Source: Gammaproteobacteria bacterium
GTDB lineage: Bacteria; Pseudomonadota; Gammaproteobacteria; Steroidobacterales; Steroidobacteraceae
Assembly: GCA_005877705.1 (NCBI GenBank)
Contig: VBNY01000086.1
Span: 1 to 21,728 of the forward strand
Direction of reading: 5' to 3'
Length of the DNA stretch: 21,728 bases
Made by a program: the position numbers and the translations under genes. Positions 1-6,947 of the stretch are shown piece by piece (the first letter of the stretch is position 1; each line of letters begins with the position of its first letter). The notes under the pieces are model-generated. The model worked only from the letters and a program-made list of their open reading frames with translations. It made no database searches and was not told the origin of the DNA.

Positions 1-569
1 TGGAACTGTGGCCGCTCGGCAAGATTCCCGTCCTGCGCGACGAGGAGCGTGATCGCACGATCCCGGAAACCACGATCATCATCGAGTACCTCGATCGGCA
101 CTACTGCGGCGCGCGCCCGCTGTTGCCGCACGAGCAGGACGAGCGCCTCGAGGCGCGGCTCTGGGACCGGTTCTTCGACCTTTACGTCCAGGTTCCGATG
201 GCCAAGGTGGTGACCGATCGGCTGAGGCCCGGTGGCGAACACGATCCACGCGGCGTCGCCGATGCGAAGTCTGCCCTGGGCACCGCCTACGACATGATCG
301 AGCGACGGATGGCGGACAGGACCTGGATGGTGGGCGAGGGGTTCAGTCTGGCGGATTGCGCGGCAGCGCCGGCGCTGTTCTATGCGGCCATCGTGTTGCC
401 GTTCCCGCAAAGTCACGGGCGCCTGGCCGCCTATTTCGAGCGCTTGATGGGTCGCGCGTCCGTCAAGCGGGCCATCGCAGAAGCCCGCCCCTACTTCCAC
501 ATGTTCCCCTACAAGGACTCCATACCAACACGCTTCCTGCAAGGCGAGCCGTCGGCGGCCAGAGCATGA
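1..569 (+). CDS. Glutathione S-transferase family protein, 5' end cut by the window edge
   Basis: The frame is open from base 3, giving 188 residues without the true start. The first visible residues carry the end of a GST thioredoxin-like domain: a W-PLGKIPVL segment with the cis-proline expected in the glutathione site, then a P-E-T-(I)3-EYLD segment equivalent to the family ES..I..YL motif. The remainder is the all-helical C-terminal domain, with a typical G-(x)-FSLADCAAAPAL helix (N-capping box and hydrophobic staple region of GSTs) about 60 residues from the end. The family conjugates glutathione to electrophiles or reduces peroxides in the cytoplasm; the subclass and substrate cannot be read here because the N-terminal catalytic residue lies outside the window. 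It converges on the oxidoreductase on the opposite strand and overlaps its last codons by about 107 bases. TGA stop at 567-569. Confidence 0.85.
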   Translation, partial: ELWPLGKIPVLRDEERDRTIPETTIIIEYLDRHYCGARPLLPHEQDERLEARLWDRFFDLYVQVPMAKVVTDRLRPGGEHDPRGVADAKSALGTAYDMIERRMADRTWMVGEGFSLADCAAAPALFYAAIVLPFPQSHGRLAAYFERLMGRASVKRAIAEARPYFHMFPYKDSIPTRFLQGEPSAARA

Positions 570-1659
570 ACCTCCGTCCGCGAGCGTGTCCTGCTTCCAG
601 ATAGCGCAGCGCCGCCGGGACCTCACTCAGCTTGTAACGCCTGTCGATGACCGGCGTCAGCTTTCCGGCCTGCATGAGGTCGCGCAGGATGGTCAGGTCT
701 TCTTGGTTCAGCTCCGCGAGAAACGGCGCGAACTTCTGGCTCACGAACGGTGACAACATCAACGCCTTGAGCGGAGTAACCATGGGCCCGATCCATTGAC
801 CGTTGGTTGGTCCGCCGACTATGACGAAGATGCCCTTGGGAGTCAGGGCGCGCCGGTATTCCAGCAACGAGTGACTCCCAACGTTGTCCAAAATCAGGTC
901 GTAACGTTGCCCGCTCTTGGTGAAATCCTCCTGGGTGTAATCGATGACGTGATCCGCACCGATCGACCGCACCAGATCCACATTCTTCGTGCTGCATACG
1001 CCCGTCACATCCGCGCCGAATGACTTGGCGATCTGCACGGCGAACGTACCCACACCTCCCGAGGCGCCGTTGATCAAGACCTTCTGCCCCGGCTGAATCC
1101 GTCCCTTGTCGCGCAGGCCCTGCAATGCGGTGATTGCCGCAATGGGTACCGCAGCCGCTTGCTCGAACGTCAGGTTAGCCGGCTTCAACACCACTGCTCG
1201 TTCCTCGCGAACGCTGACATACTCGGCAAAGGCCCCGAATTTGCCGCCGAATACCTCATCACCCGGTTTGAACCGCCTGACGTTCTTACCGACCGCTTCG
1301 ACAGTGCCGGCAAAGTCAACGCCCAGTCGTGGGTTGTCCGGTTTCCCGAACCCGGCGTCCATGCGCACGATGTACGGCGTACCTCTCATGTAGTGCCAGT
1401 CGAGCGGATTGACGGAAGCCGCGTGAACCTTTACCAGGACTTGATCGTCCGCAACGGCCGGCTTTTCAATGTCCTCGAATTTGAGGACATCGGGTGAGCC
1501 GTAGCAACGATAGACAATAGCCTTCATCAGCTGCCTATTGCTGGGGGGCGACGGCGCCGGGCCGCAAGGGGAATCGTGGCTCAGAGCGAGCGCCAGCGAT
1601 ACCAGCGCAACTGCCACCAGGATCAAGATAACGCCCAGGGCTCTGTAAAGTAGTCTCAT
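463..1659 (-). CDS. NAD(P)-dependent MDR-family oxidoreductase (quinone reductase-like) with N-terminal membrane segment
   Basis: 398 residues from ATG 1659. Residues 7-27 form one hydrophobic segment, then a Pro-rich spacer. From about residue 45 a zinc-independent medium-chain dehydrogenase/quinone oxidoreductase domain begins: KAIVYRCYGSPDVL, then ASVNPLDW near 81-88, GVDFAGTVEAVG near 113-124, and the dinucleotide-binding GASGGVGTFAVQIAK at 198-212. No catalytic-zinc GHE motif is seen, so it is probably an NAD(P)H-dependent quinone or enone reductase. Alternatives for the start: GTG at 1689 (no Shine-Dalgarno) and ATG at 1527 (weak AGG six bases upstream), which would make a soluble 354-residue enzyme. 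I recall relatives with a similar anchor and spacer, so I keep the long form. After the family end (EAGHARG, about residue 361) an arginine/glycine-rich tail of about 38 residues has no family look and runs antisense into the GST gene; the original stop may be lost. Divergent from the hydrolase gene. Confidence 0.85.
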   Translation of the reverse strand: MRLLYRALGVILILVAVALVSLALALSHDSPCGPAPSPPSNRQLMKAIVYRCYGSPDVLKFEDIEKPAVADDQVLVKVHAASVNPLDWHYMRGTPYIVRMDAGFGKPDNPRLGVDFAGTVEAVGKNVRRFKPGDEVFGGKFGAFAEYVSVREERAVVLKPANLTFEQAAAVPIAAITALQGLRDKGRIQPGQKVLINGASGGVGTFAVQIAKSFGADVTGVCSTKNVDLVRSIGADHVIDYTQEDFTKSGQRYDLILDNVGSHSLLEYRRALTPKGIFVIVGGPTNGQWIGPMVTPLKALMLSPFVSQKFAPFLAELNQEDLTILRDLMQAGKLTPVIDRRYKLSEVPAALRYLEAGHARGRRFMLWPPTARLAGSVLVWSPCRGTCGSRGGLLRWPA

Positions 1660-1941
1660 AGACCTAACGCCCTCATTCTTGGCATTCACTTCAGCGCGCA
1701 GTCAGATCGGATGCGACCCGCCGCTGTGGCGGTAGCTTACATGCCTGGTCGCGGGTAATAGAACACAGCACGGACCGCAAAGTTGCAGGACGGGTACGTT
1801 TAGCGGATTGTTCGGTCTTTCCGAAAAACGAATCGTCGCATTATCGGCTATCAGGCGATCGATTCTCAGGTTTATAGTGCGAGCCGAAATAGAAACGCGG
1901 GCGCGGGCCCAGAGCAGGTGCTGCGTCACACGGGAGGTCAC
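1660..1941. other. Divergent intergenic region between oxidoreductase and hydrolase genes
   Basis: 282 bases separate two divergent genes, so promoters for both should lie here. On the plus strand a TATAGT hexamer at 1873-1878 resembles a -10 box, but I find no convincing -35 at 16-18 bases upstream. Short ORFs on both strands across it look like chance frames. No hairpin terminator, tRNA or repeat is evident. Confidence 0.5.
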
Positions 1942-2856
1942 ATGTTTAGATACCTTGCGGCCGCAACTGCGGCGGCCGTTCTCGTCACGCCCGCCGTGGC
2001 GCGCATCGCGCCCTTCCCGGGGAGCTTTCACACGCAAATGGTGCAGACCAACGGCACCAGTCTTTATGTTCGTGTCGGCGGGCAGGGGCCGGCGGTCGTC
2101 CTGCTACACGGCTTCGGCGACACCGGCGACATGTGGGCGCCGCTGGCAGCAGTGCTCGTCAAAGATCACACGGTCATCGTACCGGATCTACGCGGCATGG
2201 GCCTGTCCGCCCATCCGGATGCGGGCTACACGAAGCAGACTCAAGCGAGCGATATCGCGGGTGTCATGGATGCACTCAAGGTGCAGAAAGCCGCTCTGGT
2301 GACGCACGATATCGGCAATATGGTGGGCTACGCGCTGGCGGTGCAGTATGCGGCGCGTATTACGCGCTGGGCGGTGATCGATGCACCGCTCCCCGGCATC
2401 GGCGATTGGGACAACATCATCCGTAGTCCGATGCTGTGGCACTTCAACTTTCGCGGGCCTGATGAAGAGCGCCTGGTGCAGGGACGCGAGCGGATCTATC
2501 TCGACCGCTTCTGGAACGAGCTGTCGGCGCACCCGAAACGGATCGATGAGGGGACGCGCCAACACTACGCCAGCCTCTACGCGCGGCCGCACGCCATTCA
2601 CGACGCATTCGAGCAATTCGGCGCGTTCAATCAAGATGCAAGCGATAACAAGGCGCTGCTCGCCAAGAGCGGCAAGATCACGATGCCAGTGCTCGCCATC
2701 GGTGCCGAGAAATCCTTCGGTACGGCGCAGGCGGACGACCTGCGCTTCGTCGCCAGCAATGTCACCAGCGCGATCGTCCCCGATTCCGGCCACTGGATCA
2801 TGGAAGAAAATCCTCAGGCGACCATCAAGCTCGTCACGGAGTTCATCGCCAAATGA
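1942..2856 (+). CDS. Secreted alpha/beta hydrolase, epoxide hydrolase / haloacid-dehalogenase-like type
   Basis: 304 residues. I chose ATG 1942 over GTG 1918 because GGAGG sits just upstream of the ATG and the protein then begins directly with a signal peptide (MFRYLAAATAAAVLVTPAVA). Alpha/beta-hydrolase landmarks: oxyanion-hole HGFG at 56-59, PDLRGMGLS at 81-89, nucleophile elbow VTHDIGN with Asp123 as nucleophile, and the catalytic histidine in DSGHW (His284). An aspartate rather than serine nucleophile is typical of epoxide hydrolases and haloalkane/fluoroacetate dehalogenases, not of esterases. The signal peptide predicts periplasmic location, less usual for this group. Substrate unknown. 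It is divergent from the membrane-anchored oxidoreductase and near a GST, which loosely suggests detoxification of electrophiles, but that is inference. Confidence 0.85.
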   Translation: MFRYLAAATAAAVLVTPAVARIAPFPGSFHTQMVQTNGTSLYVRVGGQGPAVVLLHGFGDTGDMWAPLAAVLVKDHTVIVPDLRGMGLSAHPDAGYTKQTQASDIAGVMDALKVQKAALVTHDIGNMVGYALAVQYAARITRWAVIDAPLPGIGDWDNIIRSPMLWHFNFRGPDEERLVQGRERIYLDRFWNELSAHPKRIDEGTRQHYASLYARPHAIHDAFEQFGAFNQDASDNKALLAKSGKITMPVLAIGAEKSFGTAQADDLRFVASNVTSAIVPDSGHWIMEENPQATIKLVTEFIAK

Positions 2857-3049
2857 AAGCGCGTCGCGGCGCTGACGTTTGCATCGGGTCTGGTTGCCGC
2901 GATGCGTAGGAGCGAGACTTTGCATCAACCGACGATCGACCCGCGCTCACCCTGGTGACGATGTAGAACCCGGGAATCCGTCCAGGCTACGTACTGTGTA
3001 GGTGAGCGCTAAACAAGCAGTCTCGGGACGCTGGGGACAGTAACGCGCG
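2857..3049. other. Intergenic region between hydrolase and SRPBCC gene
   Basis: 193 bases with no coding evidence. It holds a short perfect inverted repeat, TCACC-CT-GGTGA, at 2947-2958, which could be an operator or chance. I see no T-tract terminator and no convincing promoter pair. Confidence 0.35.
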
Positions 3050-3655
3050 ATGCACCATAGAGTAATCGCTGCTGTGACCGGAGCACTTTTGCCGCTGGCG
3101 GCAGAGGCTCAGGCCTCGTGGCTCGCGGACCCCGCAATCCAGCAGCGGCTTGCCGCCGGAGAAGTCGTGGTCCACAGCTCGATTGACACCCGCGAATCTC
3201 GAGGCCGCGTCTCCGCCGCTGTCAGGATCCACGCACAGCCCGAGGCAATCTGGAACGTCATGACCGACTGTGAGCGTGCGCCATCGTTCGTTCCCGGCCT
3301 CAAACGCTGCCGCCGGGTCGAATCCGCGCCGAACGGTGCCTGGGAGCTCATCGAGCATGAGATCAAGTATTCCTGGCTGCTGCCGACGATCCGCTTCGTC
3401 TTCCGGGCGGACTACCAACGACCCCGACGCATCGACTTCCGGCGCGTGAGCGGCGACCTCAAAGAGGAGGAAGGATTCTGGCTGCTCGAGGCGACTGCGG
3501 ATGGGTCCGCAACGATCATCGAATACGAGGTGTACGTCGATCCGGGCTTCTGGGTCCCGCAAGCCTTGATACGTCGCTCGCTGCGAAAGGATTTGCCGGT
3601 TGCGCTCACGGCCTTGCGGGCTCAAGTTGAAACCATCGGGACAGCGCACCACTAG
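3050..3655 (+). CDS. Secreted SRPBCC / START-like (polyketide cyclase-type) lipid-binding protein
   Basis: 201 residues with a short signal peptide (MHHRVIAAVTGALLPLAAEAQA, cleavage probably after about residue 20-22). The mature part has the SRPBCC pattern: a first strand with V-S-A-A-V-R-I-H-A, then QPEAIWNVMTDCERAPSFVPGLKRCR (family 'P.e.vW.vltDye..p.f.P.l...' motif), a middle beta-grasp region, and a closing long C-terminal helix (LIRRSLRKDLPVALTALRAQVET). Such proteins bind hydrophobic ligands in a helix-grip cavity; no enzymatic residues can be assigned. Start ATG 3050 has no clear Shine-Dalgarno, but the signal peptide supports it. It ends five bases from the der stop, tail to tail. 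Role unknown. Confidence 0.8.
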   Translation: MHHRVIAAVTGALLPLAAEAQASWLADPAIQQRLAAGEVVVHSSIDTRESRGRVSAAVRIHAQPEAIWNVMTDCERAPSFVPGLKRCRRVESAPNGAWELIEHEIKYSWLLPTIRFVFRADYQRPRRIDFRRVSGDLKEEEGFWLLEATADGSATIIEYEVYVDPGFWVPQALIRRSLRKDLPVALTALRAQVETIGTAHH

Positions 3656-3660
3656 CCCCT

Positions 3661-5037
3661 TCAGCGGCGCCGGCTCGGCTTGGGGCGGCGGCGAGCCGCG
3701 CCAGGGCGCGGCTTGAGGCGCCGCTTGTCGTAGGGATTGGTGTCGGTGCGGTATTCAATGGCTACGGGGGTCGCGACGAGATTGAAAGTTTTGCGGAACA
3801 CGTTCGAGAGATAACGCGTATAGGCATCGGGCACCGAGTCTGTCTGGTTGCCATGGATGATAATGCGGGGCGGATTTCGTCCGCCCTGATGCGCGTAACG
3901 GAGTTTGATGCGTCGGCCGTGCACGAGCGGAGGCTGATGAGCCGTCAAGGCATCCTCCAGGATGCGGGTAAGCTCGCGCGTGGGCATCTCCCGCATGGCC
4001 GCCTCGTACGCGCGCACCGTCGACTCCACAAGCTCACCAACGCCCGTGCCATGTCGGGCGGAAATGAAGTGCAGCGGCGCAAACGGAACGAAGTCGAGCT
4101 TGAGTGCGAGTTGGCGACGGATCTCCTCCCGCTGCTCCGCGGGGATTCCGTCCCACTTGTTGACGGCGATGATCAGCGCACGTCCGCGCTCGAGCGCCAG
4201 ACCCAGCAGGCTCGCGTCCTGCTCGGCAACCGTGTCGTGCGCATCCAGCACCAGGATGACGACATGTGCTTCATCGATCGCCTGCAGCGTCTTGGCGACG
4301 CTCACACGCTCAACCACGTCCGCGACTCTCGAGCGGCGACGCATTCCCGCCGTGTCGATCAGCACGAACTCACGGCCGTCCCGTTGGAACGGCACTAGAA
4401 TGCTGTCTCGGGTCGTCCCCGGCTCCTCGCTGGCGATGACGCGCTCCTCGCCGAGCAGACGGTTGACCAGCGTGGACTTGCCCACGTTGGGACGCCCGAT
4501 GATCGCGATCCGAATCGCGTCCGACGCCCCTTCGTCTGCGGACTGTGGCTCGAGCCCGGCGAGCACGTTCTCCATGAGCTCCCCGCAACCCTGACCATGG
4601 CTTGCCGAGATCGTGACTGGGTCGCCGAGTGCAAGCGAATGGAAGTCGGCGGATACAACATAGGGGTCGAGCCCCTCCGCCTTGTTCACAGCGAGCGCGA
4701 CGGGCTTGCCGGAGCGGCGCAGCTCGCGCGCCACGAAGTGATCCTGCGGGGTGACGCCCGCCCGCGCGTCCACCAGGAGGACGAGTCGATCTGCCTCCTC
4801 GACCGCACGCTCGGTCTGCACCCGCATCTGCGCTTCGATACCGGTGGGGTTCTCGACCAGTCCGCCGGTATCGATGACGACATAGGGGATCGGGCCGACG
4901 CGCCCGAACCCGTACTGGCGGTCACGCGTGAGCCCAGGAACATCCGCCACGATGGCATCGCGCGTAGCGGTCAGCACATTGAACAGAGTCGACTTGCCGA
5001 CATTCGGCCGGCCGACCAGGGCGATGACGGGCAGCAT
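3661..5037 (-). CDS. der: Ribosome-assembly GTPase Der (EngA)
   Basis: 458 residues, the usual Der length. Two tandem GTPase domains: G1 GRPNVGKST at 9-17, G3 DTGG at 56-59 and G4 NKAE at 118-121; second G1 GRPNVGKST at 181-189, G3 DTAG at 228-231 and G4 NKWD at 293-296. A KH-like domain follows (about 355-440, including RIKLRYAHQGGRNPP) and a basic Arg/Lys/Pro tail. Der acts in the cytoplasm in late maturation of the 50S subunit; it is essential in E. coli. It lies 18 bases after bamB, as in E. coli and Pseudomonas, and is probably the last gene of the hisS-yfgM-bamB-der group. Its stop nearly touches that of the convergent SRPBCC gene. Confidence 0.98.
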   Translation of the reverse strand: MLPVIALVGRPNVGKSTLFNVLTATRDAIVADVPGLTRDRQYGFGRVGPIPYVVIDTGGLVENPTGIEAQMRVQTERAVEEADRLVLLVDARAGVTPQDHFVARELRRSGKPVALAVNKAEGLDPYVVSADFHSLALGDPVTISASHGQGCGELMENVLAGLEPQSADEGASDAIRIAIIGRPNVGKSTLVNRLLGEERVIASEEPGTTRDSILVPFQRDGREFVLIDTAGMRRRSRVADVVERVSVAKTLQAIDEAHVVILVLDAHDTVAEQDASLLGLALERGRALIIAVNKWDGIPAEQREEIRRQLALKLDFVPFAPLHFISARHGTGVGELVESTVRAYEAAMREMPTRELTRILEDALTAHQPPLVHGRRIKLRYAHQGGRNPPRIIIHGNQTDSVPDAYTRYLSNVFRKTFNLVATPVAIEYRTDTNPYDKRRLKPRPGAARRRPKPSRRR

Positions 5038-5055
5038 AGCGGGTGCCGAAGTGGA

Positions 5056-6240
5056 CTACTTTTCTTGCGGCGGCGCCTTCTGTTCTTCCAGCGGCGCTGC
5101 CTGTTCCTGCGGCGCTGCCTGCTGCTCATGAGGCGGTGTCTTCTTTTCTTCCGGCGGCGCTTTCTTTGCCGCGCGCGCCCTATTTGTCAGAGGGGTCGCG
5201 CGAAACGCGCTGATGTGCCCGACGTCGTTGATCACGAACACCATGTTCCCTGCGACGATGGGCGGATTGCTGACGTTCTCAGCGGCCACCACGGCAGACA
5301 GGCCGCGGTGCAGGAGCGCGCTCTGGCGCCAGATTTCCACTCCCGTCCGGCGCCTCAAGGCAACCACATCTCCGTCGGCCGTAGCCATGTACACAGCATC
5401 GTCGTCGAGCCCGAGTCCGCGATAGCTCGATGCGTCGCGCGACCACCAGATCTGTCCGGTGTCCAGCGCAAGCATGGCGATGCGGCCCTGGAACCCGACG
5501 GCATACACGTCCTGACCTGCCACTCTGACCGCTGAGTCGACGTCGACCAACCGCTCGAGCTCGGTGCGGCCGTGCGGCGGCGCGATGGTCGCTTCCCATT
5601 GCAAACTGCCGTCATTCATGTTGACCGCGAGCACCTTGCCGTTATCAAAGCCGCACAGGGCGAGATCGCCGACGATGACGGGCCGCGAAGTGCCGCGCAG
5701 CGACAAGCGTGGAACCTGCTGCTCCTGCACCCACAGCTCGTGGCCATCGCGGGGCGAGAGACCATGCAGCTTGCCATCAACCGTGCGCACGGCGACCACA
5801 CGCTCCGATACCGCCGGCGCGGACAGCACTTCGCCATTCAATCGCGCCCGCCAGCGGATCGCACCGTTGGCAGTGTTGAGCGCAATGGCTTCTCCGTCGC
5901 TCGAGCCCACGGCGACGAGATCGCCGCCGACACCCGTGCCGCCGGAGAGGCGGGCCTTCGTGCGCGTACGCCATACCGTACGGCCGGAGGTGAGATCGAA
6001 AGCCACGACATCACCGCGGTGGCCGGCGGCAAAGACACGATTCCCTTCCAGGCCGAGACCGAGGCCGAGGCGCAGCGGCTCTGCGCCTTTATCGTCGACC
6101 TTTGCGCCCCACACCCGCTCGACCCGCAACGTGGCGGAGAACGAAGTAAGTCGGGCCGGCTGGTCGATGGCCTTGTCCTTCGAGCAGGCCGCGATGACGA
6201 GCAGTGCAGCGATCCCTGCCCAGCGTTGCAGATGTTGCAT
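5056..6240 (-). CDS. bamB: Outer-membrane assembly lipoprotein BamB, with apparent blade loss and repeat tail
   Basis: 394 residues from ATG 6240. A lipobox (LVIAAC, Cys19) follows a short signal peptide, so the protein should be lipidated and moved to the outer membrane. PQQ-like beta-propeller repeats follow (patterns such as VVAFDLTSGRTVWR, AIALNTANGAIRWR, MLALDTGQIWWS, VVALRRRTGVEIWR). BamB supports the BamA-centred complex that inserts outer-membrane proteins. Odd points: after LLHRGLSAVVA (about residue 319) the sequence jumps to ENVSNPPIVAG, apparently omitting most of one blade compared with family members. The last 36 residues are a hydrophilic five-unit heptad repeat. An alternative start, GTG 6264, overlaps the yfgM stop as GTGA and adds eight residues; neither start has a strong Shine-Dalgarno. 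Its place between yfgM and der is the conserved one. Confidence 0.95.
   Translation of the reverse strand: MQHLQRWAGIAALLVIAACSKDKAIDQPARLTSFSATLRVERVWGAKVDDKGAEPLRLGLGLGLEGNRVFAAGHRGDVVAFDLTSGRTVWRTRTKARLSGGTGVGGDLVAVGSSDGEAIALNTANGAIRWRARLNGEVLSAPAVSERVVAVRTVDGKLHGLSPRDGHELWVQEQQVPRLSLRGTSRPVIVGDLALCGFDNGKVLAVNMNDGSLQWEATIAPPHGRTELERLVDVDSAVRVAGQDVYAVGFQGRIAMLALDTGQIWWSRDASSYRGLGLDDDAVYMATADGDVVALRRRTGVEIWRQSALLHRGLSAVVAAENVSNPPIVAGNMVFVINDVGHISAFRATPLTNRARAAKKAPPEEKKTPPHEQQAAPQEQAAPLEEQKAPPQEK
5059..5166 (-). repeat. Degenerate 21-bp tandem repeat encoding Pro/Glu/Gln/Lys heptads at the BamB C-terminus
   Basis: Thirty-six codons read as five seven-residue units (KKAPPEE, KKTPPHE, QQAAPQE, QAAPLEE, QKAPPQE) plus a final Lys. 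Each unit keeps a small/Pro centre and a Glu at or near its end. The DNA units are similar but not identical, consistent with duplication then drift. The tail should be extended and soluble in the periplasm. Confidence 0.75.
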
Positions 6241-6260
6241 GAGGTTACTTCGCTGCAGCG

Positions 6261-6932
6261 TCACTTTGCCGGTGCCTTGGCGGGGGACGGCACGGGGGAG
6301 GCGTCCGCCACGAGGTCGGAGATCTTCAGATCGAGCAGCGACGTGTCGGTTACGCCGCCGATGTCCAGGGTCCGTGCGCTGCGATACTCCTTCAGCGCGT
6401 TGGCCTTGTCGCCCTTCGCGTAGTACGCGTCACCCCGTACTTCGTGGTAACGCGGCGCAAACGCGCCGGGCTCGACACCGTTCAACGTGGCAAGCGCATC
6501 GTCCGGCTTCTGTTGAGCGATCTGCACTCGCGCCAGCCGCAAGCGCGCCAGCAGCGCGAGATCGGGATCTTTGGAATGTTGTGTGACGGCCTGCAGCTCG
6601 CTGCTGGCCTTGTCCAGCTCCCCCGACTCGACGTACACGCGTGCCGCGGCGAGTCTTCCCTGATCGACATAGGGAGAGGGGGAATAGTCGCGCTGCAGAC
6701 GCCCGAGCAGGACGAGGGCCTGCGCGCGGTCGCCGCGCTCGAATGCATTGAGCAGCTGCTCGTATTGGCCGCTCGCCTCGACGGCGACCCGGTCGGCATG
6801 CGCTTCCCACCAGCGCCAGCCGCTCAGGCCCACCGCACCGAGCGCGATGCCCGCGATGATCCACAGGCCGTTTTCCCGCAGCCAGCTCTTGACCGCTTCC
6901 CATTGTTCTTTTTCAGACAGGTAATCGTCCAC
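6261..6932 (-). CDS. yfgM: YfgM-family TPR protein, Sec-translocon-associated membrane chaperone
   Basis: 223 residues from GTG 6932; GGAGG five bases upstream within the G-rich leader supports this start. A short cytoplasmic N-terminus (DDYLSEKEQWEAVKSWLREN) precedes one transmembrane helix at about 22-42. A periplasmic domain of TPR-like helices follows, with a Pro/Ala tail. In E. coli YfgM binds PpiD and SecYEG and helps release outer-membrane proteins from the translocon, so it suits its place next to bamB. Its stop overlaps a possible bamB GTG start (GTGA), suggesting translational coupling. It begins 15 bases after the hisS stop. Confidence 0.93.
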   Translation of the reverse strand: MDDYLSEKEQWEAVKSWLRENGLWIIAGIALGAVGLSGWRWWEAHADRVAVEASGQYEQLLNAFERGDRAQALVLLGRLQRDYSPSPYVDQGRLAAARVYVESGELDKASSELQAVTQHSKDPDLALLARLRLARVQIAQQKPDDALATLNGVEPGAFAPRYHEVRGDAYYAKGDKANALKEYRSARTLDIGGVTDTSLLDLKISDLVADASPVPSPAKAPAK

Positions 6933-6947
6933 GCACCCCTCCCCCTT

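Noticed and set aside
2188..2928. 246-codon minus-strand frame opposite the alpha/beta hydrolase
   Set aside because: Antisense to a gene with signal peptide, ribosome binding site and catalytic residues; no motif of its own.
5059..5166. Possible CRISPR or intergenic repeat array
   Set aside because: Units are 21 bases, contiguous, in frame and translated as protein heptads with no spacers.
4597..6586. Long plus-strand frames opposite der and bamB
   Set aside because: Antisense to well-supported genes; the low-complexity Arg/Leu part comes from the BamB heptad repeat read backwards.
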